From Clostridia bacterium (lineage in GTDB: Bacteria; Bacillota; Clostridia; Oscillospirales; CAG-272): 40,478 nt of DNA. The stretch lies in contig JAKSOD010000011.1 in assembly GCA_024405755.1 (NCBI GenBank), positions 1 through 40,478 on the forward strand, given 5' to 3'. Below, one piece after another: positions 10,163 to 18,070 of the stretch (position 1 is its first letter; each line of letters begins with the position of its first letter). The notes beneath the pieces are model-generated. The model ran no database searches. It was not told the DNA's origin and saw only the letters and a program-made list of their open reading frames with translations. A program made the position numbers and the translations under genes.

Positions 10163-11299
10163 ATGGCTGATAAAAGAGATTATTACGAGGTGCTGGGCGT
10201 AGAGCGCGGTGCTGATGACGATACAATAAAAAAAGCATACAGAAAACTCGCCAAGCAATACCATCCGGATATGAATCCGGGAGATAAGACCGCCGAGGCG
10301 AAATTCAAGGAAGTCAATGAGGCATACGCCGTACTTTCCGATTCAGAAAAGCGTGCGGCATACGATAACTACGGGCACGCAGCCTTTGACGGAAGTATGG
10401 GAGGCGGAGCAGGCGGAGGATTTTCCGGATTCGGAGACTTCGGTGACATATTCAGTTCTTTCTTCGGCGGCGGCTTCGGCGGTTTCGGAGGCTCTTCTTC
10501 GGCACGTAGGAACGCGCCGCAGCGCGGGGACGACCTGGGACTTTCCGTGACCGTTACATTTGAAGAAGCGGCATTCGGAACAAAAAAAGACATTAAGTTC
10601 AACAGAGTCGCCCGTTGCTCAGCTTGCAACGGCTCGGGATCAAAAGACGGAAAGACCGAGACGTGCTCTGTCTGCGGGGGATCCGGTCAGAAAAGAGTCG
10701 TGCAGCGTCTCGGAGGAATGAGTTTTCAGTCAACCGTGACGTGCGACGCCTGCCGCGGAACCGGAAAAACCATAAAGGATCCCTGCACAGCCTGCCGCGG
10801 TACCGGATTTACAAAGGTACAGAAAGAAATGACCGTTTCGATTCCTGCCGGTATCAATGACGGCGAGAGGATCGCTCTGCGCGGTCAGGGAAACGACGGT
10901 GCCAACGGAGGACCTGCCGGTGACGTGATCATTGAAGTCAGAGTCCGCCGTCATCAATTCTTTGAACGTGACGGTGTTGATCTTTACTGTGATGTACCCG
11001 TGACCGTGACCGACGCAATACTCGGTGCTGAGATCGAAGTTCCGACTCTTGAAGGTAACAAAAAATATAAGATTCCCGAGGGTACACAGCCCGGAACACG
11101 CTTTACAATGAAGCAGTGCGGAGTGTGCTACCTCAATAATTCCTCCCGACGCGGAGATCTGATCTTTACCGTGAACGTAGAGATACCGAAGGGACTTTCG
11201 ACAAAACAAAAGGATCTGATGAAGCAGTTCTCAGAAGCCTGCGGTGACTCGAATTATATCAAGAGAACGAGTTTTATCCGCAAGATCTTCGGTAAGTAA
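10163..11299 (+). CDS. dnaJ: Chaperone protein DnaJ (Hsp40)
   Basis: A 378-residue class I J-protein. J domain 1-70 with His34-Pro35-Asp36; Gly/Phe-rich linker 75-118 (many GGFGG units); four zinc-binding CxxCxGxG repeats ([32 protein letters not shown]) around residues 150-220; then the C-terminal substrate-binding barrels with QPGTRFTMK. It stimulates DnaK ATPase and delivers clients. The likely ribosome site AGAGAGGA is 12 bases before the ATG, rather far, and 126 bases separate it from dnaK, so its expression may be lower. Confidence 0.97.
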   Translation: MADKRDYYEVLGVERGADDDTIKKAYRKLAKQYHPDMNPGDKTAEAKFKEVNEAYAVLSDSEKRAAYDNYGHAAFDGSMGGGAGGGFSGFGDFGDIFSSFFGGGFGGFGGSSSARRNAPQRGDDLGLSVTVTFEEAAFGTKKDIKFNRVARCSACNGSGSKDGKTETCSVCGGSGQKRVVQRLGGMSFQSTVTCDACRGTGKTIKDPCTACRGTGFTKVQKEMTVSIPAGINDGERIALRGQGNDGANGGPAGDVIIEVRVRRHQFFERDGVDLYCDVPVTVTDAILGAEIEVPTLEGNKKYKIPEGTQPGTRFTMKQCGVCYLNNSSRRGDLIFTVNVEIPKGLSTKQKDLMKQFSEACGDSNYIKRTSFIRKIFGK

Positions 11300-11324
11300 G
11301 CCGCACTGAAAGGAATCTGAAAAA

Positions 11325-12245
11325 ATGGAATATAAATATTCGGATTGGACACAGATAAAGGTAACTGTCAAAACTCCCATGCTCGATCGAACTATCGCCA
11401 TAATGAGCATGATAGATGAAAACCTGATGATCGAAGATTACAGTGACTTTGATCTGAAAAGCGTATACGGAGATTTAGTGGATGACGCCATTCTCAACGC
11501 CGATAAAACCATTGCTTCCGTTTCGGTTTTCCTTCCTGCTGATGCCGAACGGGAAGAAACGCTTTCATTCCTTCGTCAGCGTTTTTCGGAGGAATCGATA
11601 GAAGCGACAGTTGCTGTTTCTGATATCAATGAGGCAGACTGGGCAAACACTTGGAGGCAGTATTATAAACCTCTCCATATTTCAAATATCGTTATCGTTC
11701 CGAAGTGGGAAAAGTATGAGCCGGAGGACGGAGAGATCGTTGTGGTGATGGATCCGGGAATGGCATTCGGTACCGGTTCGCATGAGACCACGAAGAATGT
11801 CATAGCGATGCTCGGAGAGCACGTGAGTGACGGATGTTCGGTTCTTGATGTTGGCTGCGGCAGCGGAATACTTGCGATCTGCGCCAAGAAACTCGGTGCC
11901 GGAACAACACGGGCATACGATATCGATCCTATTGCCGTAGAGGTGGCTGCGCAGAACGCCGCTGATAACGGATGTGAGATCGAGTGCGGAACGTCAGACC
12001 TTCTTCATGGAGTGAAAGAGGACAAATACGACGTGATCTGTGCAAATATAGTTGCCGATATCATAATCCGTATGGCTCCCGACGTGGGAGAATTCATGAA
12101 AAGCACGTCAACTCTGCTTTGCTCCGGTATCATAACAGAACGTGCCGCCGAGGTGGTCGATGCCCTTGAAGCCAACGGAATGTATATTGCCGAGACGCGT
12201 GAGGATAACGGGTGGTGTGCTATTGCCGCCAAAAAACTGAAATAA
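11325..12245 (+). CDS. prmA: Ribosomal protein L11 methyltransferase PrmA
   Basis: A 306-residue class I SAM methyltransferase that trimethylates ribosomal protein L11. Family features: N-terminal substrate domain ending in WANTWRQYYKPLHI; DPGMAFGTGSHETT; the SAM-binding loop DVGCGSGILAI (from Asp175); ANIVADIIIRMAP in place of the usual NILA motif. AAAGGAA precedes the ATG. It directly follows dnaJ, as in most Firmicutes; rsmE, normally next, is displaced 4.9 kb downstream by a reversed operon. Confidence 0.95.
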   Translation: MEYKYSDWTQIKVTVKTPMLDRTIAIMSMIDENLMIEDYSDFDLKSVYGDLVDDAILNADKTIASVSVFLPADAEREETLSFLRQRFSEESIEATVAVSDINEADWANTWRQYYKPLHISNIVIVPKWEKYEPEDGEIVVVMDPGMAFGTGSHETTKNVIAMLGEHVSDGCSVLDVGCGSGILAICAKKLGAGTTRAYDIDPIAVEVAAQNAADNGCEIECGTSDLLHGVKEDKYDVICANIVADIIIRMAPDVGEFMKSTSTLLCSGIITERAAEVVDALEANGMYIAETREDNGWCAIAAKKLK

Positions 12246-12268
12246 TTATAAAGAGGACCTCTAAATTG

Positions 12269-12305
12269 AAAAGTCGTAACGGGCAGAGCCTGTTACGACT
12301 TTTTG
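12269..12305. terminator. Bidirectional terminator between prmA and the reversed operon
   Basis: Arms aaaagtcgtaac (12269-12280) and gttacgactttt (12292-12303), extended inward by G-U and two G-C pairs around a 5-nt loop. A-rich on one side and T-rich on the other, it can stop both prmA from the left and the - strand operon from the right. Confidence 0.9.
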
Positions 12306-12307
12306 TT

Positions 12308-13282
12308 TTATTCAGGATTTCCTCCGGTATTGATATACAGAACAGCGCAGTCTGAGGGACACTTTTCAGATTCAAGTGCTTTTTTCATACCGTAGAATGC
12401 ATTGATGTTGTAGACACGGTCAAGCGTTACACCTTCGGCAAGATTGACCCGGCGCCGCAGGTCGAGCAGTTCTTCGTCCGGGGAGCCGTATTCGTTTTTA
12501 CCGCAGTCTGCGACATCGGCGACGGGGGAGAAGTCATCTTTCAGTTCGTCGGGAAAACGAACGGCGGCTTTTTCGGATAGTTTTCTGATACCGCGGACCG
12601 CTCCTTTCTGTGTGTTTGCTACGGCGAATGATGTTATTTGCGGCAGAGGAAAAGAAAGTTGACCGCTCATGATACGAGCTCCGCAGAGCAGTCCCGCATG
12701 GGTAGTTCCGCTTGCACAGGGCAGAAAGATCCGATCAATGCGGATACCGTATCCTTCAAGTTTTGTCAGTGCTTCGGCATATACATTTGCATAGGCGCGT
12801 ACCGCGCCGTCTGTGTGACCTCCGCTTGGGACAACGAAGACTTTTTTGCCTTCGCTGCGAAGCCTTTCCGCATATTCATTTATTTTCAGAAGTGCCGCAA
12901 AATGACCGATGAAGTGAATTTGTGCGCCGGCGGCAGAGGCAACGGTCAGATTTCCCTCGGGAATTATACCGTCCTCCGGTTCCTCCTCATTGATGAGAAG
13001 GATACAAGGAATGCCGAGACGTGATGCAACAAGAGCTGTCACCCGTACGTGATTTGAAAAGCGGCTTCCCGATGAGATGATCACGTCGGGGGATGCGTCA
13101 ATTATTTCGGGGATCAGGTATTCGTAAAAACGCACCTTGTTTCCGCCGAATGCAAAATCGTCGGGATCGTCACGCCACATCCAGACTTTTCGTGTTCCGT
13201 ATTTTTCATTGAGAGGAAAAAGCTGTGACGGACGTGAAAGAAGAGAATATTTTTCGCTTTCGTGAAAAAGTTCTGAGCTCAT
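12308..13282 (-). CDS. PLP-dependent enzyme, D-cysteine desulfhydrase / ACC deaminase family
   Basis: A 324-residue fold-type II (tryptophan synthase beta-like) enzyme. The PLP lysine is probably Lys49 in AFGGNKVRFYEYL; SSGSRFSNHVRVTALVASRLG matches the SGS/QSNHxR substrate loop of DcyD and ACC deaminase; PSGGHTDG and ASGTTHAGLL resemble the phosphate-binding turns. Members remove sulfide from D-cysteine or deaminate ACC, and relatives include racemases. The gene overlaps the adenylation gene by 4 bases (ATGA) and is last in the operon, so its substrate or product probably relates to the amino acid activated there. The true substrate is unknown. Confidence 0.75.
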   Translation of the reverse strand: MSSELFHESEKYSLLSRPSQLFPLNEKYGTRKVWMWRDDPDDFAFGGNKVRFYEYLIPEIIDASPDVIISSGSRFSNHVRVTALVASRLGIPCILLINEEEPEDGIIPEGNLTVASAAGAQIHFIGHFAALLKINEYAERLRSEGKKVFVVPSGGHTDGAVRAYANVYAEALTKLEGYGIRIDRIFLPCASGTTHAGLLCGARIMSGQLSFPLPQITSFAVANTQKGAVRGIRKLSEKAAVRFPDELKDDFSPVADVADCGKNEYGSPDEELLDLRRRVNLAEGVTLDRVYNINAFYGMKKALESEKCPSDCAVLYINTGGNPE

Positions 13283-14811
13283 TTTTTCCCTCCTTCTTCG
13301 ATCACTTCAGCACGCAGACCTGCGCGGTCGATCTTTCCGTTACGGTTGTGCGGCAGGGTGTCGTAAAGAAAATATTTGTGTGGGATCATATATTTCGGCA
13401 GAAGCCTGCCGAGATCGGAACGAAGCTGTTTTTTGACGTCTTCCGCTGCAGCATAGCAAAGGAGTATTTTTTCCTCGGCGTGGGAGTAGAAGCAGCAAGC
13501 CTCGCGTATATACGGCAGAGAGTTTGCGGCCGCTTCGATCTCACCGAGTTCAATACGGTGTCCCATGTGCTTGATCTGAGCGTCACGGCGGGATATGCAT
13601 ACGAATTCACCGTACTCGTTCAGTTTGCCGAAATCTCCGCTGTGATATATGCGTCTTTGATGATCCGGGAAATCAGTTGTGCGGAAAGCAGCGGCGGTTT
13701 TGTCGGGATCATTGTAATATCCTGCGGCAAGTCCGTCGCCTGAAATACAGAGTTCACCCTCTTGTGCCGGAAGTCCGGTTTCGGGATCAAGAAGAAATAC
13801 CTCTGTATTTGAAAACGGATGACCGATCGGAAGAATGCCTGCGGGATCAAAATCACGGTCAAGAACATAGAAGCAGGAGTTTCCGGCAACTTCGGTTGAT
13901 CCGTAAAGATTGACGTACCGTACCTGCGGCAAGGCTTCGCGCCAGATGTTAATGTATTTGATCGGCATCTGTTCACCGACAAAAAGAACATTTTTCAAAA
14001 AACCCGGTTTTGCGGCTGCAAATACATTGAATCTTGCGGCAATGGAAAGAGCTGAAGGCACCCACATTATTGTTGTGACTTTTTCTTCGTTAAGGATCTT
14101 CACGAGATCAACGGGGAATGAAAAACACTTCTGCGGAATGATAACGGTTGTCGCACCGAGATAAACCGTTGAGAATATATCCTTGGTTGATGCGTCAAAA
14201 TAAAACGGAATCTGATTTCCGAAGATCTCATTTTCTCCGAATCCGAATTGTTCGCAGTAAACCTTGATAAATGACATCATGGCAAGACGGCTTTTTACTA
14301 CGAGTTTGGGTATTCCAGTAGATCCTGATGTGAAGATTCCGAACATAGGCTGATTTTCTTCCCGAATGGCAGGAATAAAATCACTCACACCTGCAAGTCG
14401 CGCCGAACGGATCACGGGAACTCCGAGAGCGGAGATTTCCGCTTCGTTTTCGGGACTATCCTCTGCGGAACAGGTCACAACGGCAGAAGGACGGCAGACA
14501 CCGAGGAGAAGACGAAGTCTTTCGGGCGGCAGTTCAGCATCAACGGGAACGTACCATCCTCCGGCGGCAATAACTCCGAGCATGCCTGCCACGGTCATCG
14601 GATCACGGTGAGCCATAACTGCCACGGGGGCGTCGCCGAGACCGTCCGGAAAGGTATCACGCAGGGCGTTGGCGACTGCATACGCCTTGTCGCGAAGTTC
14701 GGCAAAAGTCAAAAAACTACCGCCGTATTCTTTAAATGCAATTTTTTCGGGATGTTCAGCGGCTGCCTTTTCCAGTTTTTCAAGAATGATATTATTAAAT
14801 CTGTAATCCAT
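13279..14811 (-). CDS. Amino-acid adenylating enzyme, DltA-like
   Basis: A 510-residue stand-alone adenylation domain, the length of DltA. Core motifs are in place: A3 IFTSGSTGIPK (159-169), FDAST (Asp206, the residue that usually holds an alpha-amino group), A5 NLYGSTE (301-307), A7 YHSGDFGKL, A8 RRDAQIKHMGHRIELGEIE and A10 NGKIDR with Lys493. It should form an aminoacyl-AMP and load the carrier protein encoded upstream. FDASTKDIF differs from the FDLSVMD-type sequence I associate with DltA, so the amino acid may not be D-alanine. The frame extends to 14844, but the ATG at 14811 has AAAGGA 12 bases upstream and begins at the conserved N-terminus. Confidence 0.82.
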   Translation of the reverse strand: MDYRFNNIILEKLEKAAAEHPEKIAFKEYGGSFLTFAELRDKAYAVANALRDTFPDGLGDAPVAVMAHRDPMTVAGMLGVIAAGGWYVPVDAELPPERLRLLLGVCRPSAVVTCSAEDSPENEAEISALGVPVIRSARLAGVSDFIPAIREENQPMFGIFTSGSTGIPKLVVKSRLAMMSFIKVYCEQFGFGENEIFGNQIPFYFDASTKDIFSTVYLGATTVIIPQKCFSFPVDLVKILNEEKVTTIMWVPSALSIAARFNVFAAAKPGFLKNVLFVGEQMPIKYINIWREALPQVRYVNLYGSTEVAGNSCFYVLDRDFDPAGILPIGHPFSNTEVFLLDPETGLPAQEGELCISGDGLAAGYYNDPDKTAAAFRTTDFPDHQRRIYHSGDFGKLNEYGEFVCISRRDAQIKHMGHRIELGEIEAAANSLPYIREACCFYSHAEEKILLCYAAAEDVKKQLRSDLGRLLPKYMIPHKYFLYDTLPHNRNGKIDRAGLRAEVIEEGGKK

Positions 14812-14853
14812 ATTTATGACCATTCCTTTCTTAAGATTGTGCATTTGTGCCGC

Positions 14854-14876
14854 TTTTCTTTGCAGAGCAAAGAAAA
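14854..14876. other. Hairpin 1 of 3 before the adenylation gene
   Basis: Perfect 10-bp inverted repeat ttttctttgc / gcaaagaaaa with a 3-base loop, just upstream of the adenylation gene's ribosome site on the - strand. Confidence 0.7.
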
Positions 14877-14915
14877 TTCAAAGTCTGATATATGCTTTGA
14901 TTGGCAAAAATGCAG

Positions 14916-14940
14916 TTTGAAAAACGCTCCGTTTTTCAAA
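14916..14940. other. Hairpin 2 of 3 before the adenylation gene
   Basis: Perfect 11-bp inverted repeat tttgaaaaacg / cgtttttcaaa with a 3-base loop. Confidence 0.7.
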
Positions 14941-14959
14941 TTCGTCCACTTAATTAAGA

Positions 14960-14989
14960 TTGGCTGCCGCGCTTGTACGCGACAGCCAA
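14960..14989. other. Hairpin 3 of 3, just after the MBOAT gene
   Basis: 12-bp GC-rich stem (arms 14960-14971 and 14978-14989, one mismatch that is G-U when read on the - strand) with a 6-base loop. It lies about 10 bases past the MBOAT stop. No T-run follows on the - strand, so it may mark mRNA processing or partial termination. Confidence 0.7.
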
Positions 14990-14998
14990 AAAAGAAAC

Positions 14999-16597
14999 TC
15001 AATAATTAGTATAAATGAAATTTGATGCGTCATAACCGAGACCGTATGCTCCAAAAACGATGATATAGGCAACGCACATAACTTCGGCAGCAATGCGAAG
15101 CGGGGCGGGGCGTTCATTAATCAGGTCACGGACATGATGTCCGCGTTCTTCCGTAAGGCTTACGAAGAAGAGCAGCACACAGCCTGCAAGAGCGGGAAGA
15201 TAGGGAAGAATACTTTCGGTAAAACTGAAATCCGAACCGAAACTTCCGAAGAAACCGGCGAAATCCGGCTTGAAGAACATTTTGCCGAGCATCCGGCAGG
15301 CATCGGGAATACTCGGTGCTTTGGAGATCACGCGGGCGATCGTAATGAGAAGAAATGTTCTTACGGAACGGAAAATATGCCATCCGACGGAAGAATCCAT
15401 TTTCAGAATCTTTCGCGGTTTTTCAAAAAGCGGCTCCATAAGTGTGGTGATAAGGATAACGACTCCGTTGAACACACCGAACAGCACTTCTCCCCAGTTA
15501 GCACCGTGCCATATACCGACAAGGGTGAACAAGGCGAGGGAGAGCAGTCCGACGGGAACAGTTTTGGCAATGAATTTTCCGAATTTCTTTTTGAGAGATT
15601 TTGAAAAACGGGCAAACCGTTTTGAAAGAGCAATGGGGTAAAAGAAGTAATCACGCAGCCAGTCAGACAGAGTGATGTGCCAACGGTTCCAATAATCGGT
15701 AAGATCTGTTGCAAAATACGGGCGTTTAAAGTTTTCATCAAGATGAATACCGAAGCATTCGGCAACACCCCGGGTCATATCTATACCGCCCGAGAAGTCG
15801 GTATAGAGTTGAATACCCCAAACGAACATTCCGAGCCAAAGACGGATTCCGGACATATCGGAGTAATTGGTGACCGTACGGTATACGATCCCGCCCACGG
15901 CATCGGCAATAACGACTTTTTTGAAAGTACCCCAGAGGGCAAGCTGAAGTCCTCCGCGGAAATTATCATAGTCGAATCTGTGCTCAGCGGAAAACTGAGG
16001 TGCGAGTCTTTCAAAACGCGGAATAGGTCCTTGAAATATCTGAGGAAAAAAAGTAAGGAAAAGAACAAATTTTGCCGGATTTTTCTCAGGTGAGTATTTC
16101 CCGCGGCTGACGTCAACGATATACCCGACTGCGGCAAAGGTGTAAAATGAAAGTCCGAGCGGCATAACAAAACTGAACGTCGGCAGAGCGGAGTCTCCGG
16201 AGAGGGAGAAGACAGAGTTTATGTTTCCAATAAGGAAATCAAGGTATTTCAGAACGATAAGAATGCCGAGATCCACGGCAAGCGCGAGAAAAACGACTTT
16301 TCCGCGGGCAGATTCGGCTTTTTTGACGGCTTTCTGAAGCTCATCTTTGGGGAGAGTTTTTTTTAGTTCCGGCAGATCAGCGGCAAACTTGTCCGCCATT
16401 GATTTTACCCATAGCGCGCATCCGTATGTCACGCCGGCAGTGGCTAAAACATAAATGAAGTATTTCGGACCCGAAAACAGGTAGAAGACCGTGCTTGCGG
16501 CAAGTAGGATCACCCATTGACACTTTTTCGGGAGAGTATAGTAAAATATAAGTGTTATCGGGAAAAAAACGGCGAACGCCGCCGACAGAAATGTCAT
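14999..16597 (-). CDS. MBOAT-family O-acyltransferase (DltB/AlgI-like)
   Basis: A 532-residue polytopic membrane protein with about 11 hydrophobic segments. The MBOAT core is clear: RPYFATDLTDYWNRWHIT (His307) and GIWHGANWGE, whose His364 is the presumed catalytic residue. FFPQIFQGPIPRF and SFYTFAAVGYIVDV are typical of the AlgI/DltB branch. A charged loop (residues 65-100) with many Lys and Glu is unusual. It would take an acyl or aminoacyl group from the cytoplasmic carrier protein and move it outward to an envelope polymer. AAAGGA precedes the ATG by 11 bases. No DltD is encoded here; the SGNH-like protein at 4198-5430 is a possible distant partner. Confidence 0.88.
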   Translation of the reverse strand: MTFLSAAFAVFFPITLIFYYTLPKKCQWVILLAASTVFYLFSGPKYFIYVLATAGVTYGCALWVKSMADKFAADLPELKKTLPKDELQKAVKKAESARGKVVFLALAVDLGILIVLKYLDFLIGNINSVFSLSGDSALPTFSFVMPLGLSFYTFAAVGYIVDVSRGKYSPEKNPAKFVLFLTFFPQIFQGPIPRFERLAPQFSAEHRFDYDNFRGGLQLALWGTFKKVVIADAVGGIVYRTVTNYSDMSGIRLWLGMFVWGIQLYTDFSGGIDMTRGVAECFGIHLDENFKRPYFATDLTDYWNRWHITLSDWLRDYFFYPIALSKRFARFSKSLKKKFGKFIAKTVPVGLLSLALFTLVGIWHGANWGEVLFGVFNGVVILITTLMEPLFEKPRKILKMDSSVGWHIFRSVRTFLLITIARVISKAPSIPDACRMLGKMFFKPDFAGFFGSFGSDFSFTESILPYLPALAGCVLLFFVSLTEERGHHVRDLINERPAPLRIAAEVMCVAYIIVFGAYGLGYDASNFIYTNY

Positions 16598-16661
16598 GGG
16601 GATTTACGTCCTTTCAGAAATGTTCGGTGCGTTAAGCGTCAAGATGAGGCAAGACCGGTTA

Positions 16662-16892
16662 TCAGCCGTTTTGAAGTTTGTCCACGAGAGCAAGCATTGC
16701 CTGCAATGAGTTGAAGTTTTCGGGAATGAGATCCACAACGGAAATGTTGATGTCAAAAGCGTCGTTCATCTCACCGACGAGAGCGACGATATCAAATGAA
16801 TCGAGAAGTCCGTCGTCGATAATGGCGGTCTCGGTTTTGTAGTCAATGTCAGAATTGATGTCTTCGAGAATTTCGAGAAGTGTTTCTTCCAC
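16662..16892 (-). CDS. Acyl/aminoacyl carrier protein (DltC-like)
   Basis: A 76-residue acidic four-helix carrier. The phosphopantetheine serine is Ser32 in LLDSFDIVAL. Length, acidity and its position as the first gene before an MBOAT and an adenylation gene fit a DltC-like role: carrying the activated amino acid as a thioester. It begins with GTG at 16892; GGAGGA lies 7 bases upstream. An ATG further inside would cut the first helix. Expressed from the promoter at 16947-16975. Confidence 0.85.
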   Translation of the reverse strand: MEETLLEILEDINSDIDYKTETAIIDDGLLDSFDIVALVGEMNDAFDINISVVDLIPENFNSLQAMLALVDKLQNG

Positions 16893-16946
16893 GGTAATGT
16901 CCTCCGGATTGGATAAGATAATAGTATGAATTTAATCATTTAAGAT

Positions 16947-16975
16947 ATTATAGCAAAAAAAAATTCGTAATTCAA
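16947..16975 (-). promoter_or_regulatory. SigA promoter of the dlt-like operon
   Basis: On the - strand, TTGAAT (16975-16970), a 17-base spacer holding a 9-base T-run, then TATAAT (16952-16947). It drives the carrier-protein operon leftwards and is divergent from the rsmE promoter. Confidence 0.8.
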
Positions 16976-17023
16976 TATATATTTTGAAATTTTCGGGACT
17001 TGTTCAATATTTTTGCGTAATGA

Positions 17024-17052
17024 TTGACAAAAGACGTGTTTTATTGTATAAT
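17024..17052 (+). promoter_or_regulatory. Consensus SigA promoter of rsmE
   Basis: TTGACA (17024-17029), 17-base spacer, TATAAT (17047-17052); all consensus bases match. Gives rsmE its own promoter now that it is cut off from the dnaJ-prmA operon. Confidence 0.88.
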
Positions 17053-17099
17053 GTGCAAGTAATATGGATAATTTTGAGCGGATACGGAGGAGATTTTTC

Positions 17100-17858
17100 A
17101 TGCCCCGTTTTTTTGTGGCACGCGAAAATATTGACATTGAAGCGAAAAGTGCGGTTATTACCGGTGAGGATGCACATCACATAGCGCGTTCCTTGAGAAT
17201 GGCAAAGGGAGATAACGTGACGTTGTGCGACGGTGAAGGGAACGATTATCTGTGCCGTCTTGACCGTATACGGGATACGGAATCAGTTTGTGCCGTGCTC
17301 GGATCGACACCGAGTCTTTCGGAACCGCCTTACCGTGCTCTCATTTGTCAGGCTCTCGTAAAAGGTGACCGTATGGATACCGCCGTAAAGAAAACCGTGG
17401 AATTCGGAGGAACCGCAGTTCTCCCTTTCGAGTCTTCACGCTGTATCGCCCGTATGAGAGAAGAACGGAATTCGGACAATAAAATAGTCCGTCTGCGCAG
17501 GATCTCCGCGGAGGCGGCAAAACAATGCGGAAGAGGCAGACTTCCGCAGGTCTTTGACAGCGTGAGTTTTGACGAAATGCTAAGACGTGCGTCAGACACC
17601 GATCTTGCTCTTTTCTGTTATGAAGATGAACATACCGAAATGCTCGGAACTTTGCTTGACGGTTGGAAAAGCAGGGGAATGTGTCCCGATACAGTTTCGG
17701 TGGTCGTGGGACCAGAGGGTGGATTTTCTCCTGAGGAAGCACAGGAAGCCGGAAAAGCCGGACTGATTCCGGTTAGTCTCGGCAGACGCATACTTCGGAC
17801 CGAGAGTGCAGCAGCATTCGTTCTTGCGTGTCTTTCGGTAACTTTTGAACTCCATTGA
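17100..17858 (+). CDS. rsmE: 16S rRNA (uracil-1498-N3)-methyltransferase RsmE
   Basis: A 252-residue SPOUT methyltransferase for 16S rRNA U1498. Starts MPRFFV with an N-terminal PUA-like domain (GEDAHHIARSLRMAKGD), then the knotted SAM domain with KKTVEFGGTAVLPFESSRC, RRISAEAAKQCGR and the signature VVVGPEGGFSPEE, closing with SLGRRILRTESAA. The frame is open from 17064, but the ATG at 17100 has GGAGGA 8 bases upstream and gives the conserved start. Normally adjacent to prmA in Firmicutes. Confidence 0.95.
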   Translation: MPRFFVARENIDIEAKSAVITGEDAHHIARSLRMAKGDNVTLCDGEGNDYLCRLDRIRDTESVCAVLGSTPSLSEPPYRALICQALVKGDRMDTAVKKTVEFGGTAVLPFESSRCIARMREERNSDNKIVRLRRISAEAAKQCGRGRLPQVFDSVSFDEMLRRASDTDLALFCYEDEHTEMLGTLLDGWKSRGMCPDTVSVVVGPEGGFSPEEAQEAGKAGLIPVSLGRRILRTESAAAFVLACLSVTFELH

Positions 17859-17895
17859 AATACGCTTTTTGACATAATACCTTATTCTTTCGGAA

Positions 17896-17931
17896 AAATC
17901 CGGCAACTTTACGGCGGATTTGGAGTTTTTT
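17896..17931 (+). terminator. Possible rsmE terminator
   Basis: Arms aaatccg (17896-17902) and cggattt (17915-17921) with a 12-base loop, followed a few bases on by a T-run (17926-17931). The stem is short, so this is tentative. Confidence 0.45.
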
Positions 17932-17975
17932 ACAAAAAAACCTCGCGAAAATTAGAAATAATATTTAAGAACCTA

Positions 17976-18004
17976 TTGAAATCCTACAAATTTTGATGTA
18001 AAAT
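17976..18004 (+). promoter_or_regulatory. SigA promoter of the CdaR-like regulator
   Basis: TTGAAA (17976-17981), 17-base spacer, TAAAAT (17999-18004). Ten of twelve consensus bases. Predicted leader of about 60 nt. Confidence 0.75.
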
Positions 18005-18070
18005 ATAGGGCAGTATATACAAAATCACAATCGGCCTTCAAATTAATCAATAAAAATCAGGAGAAAAAAG

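Noticed and set aside
14608..15009. 133-residue + strand frame across the hairpin region
   Set aside because: Antisense to the adenylation gene start and made of the hairpin sequences; no start signals.
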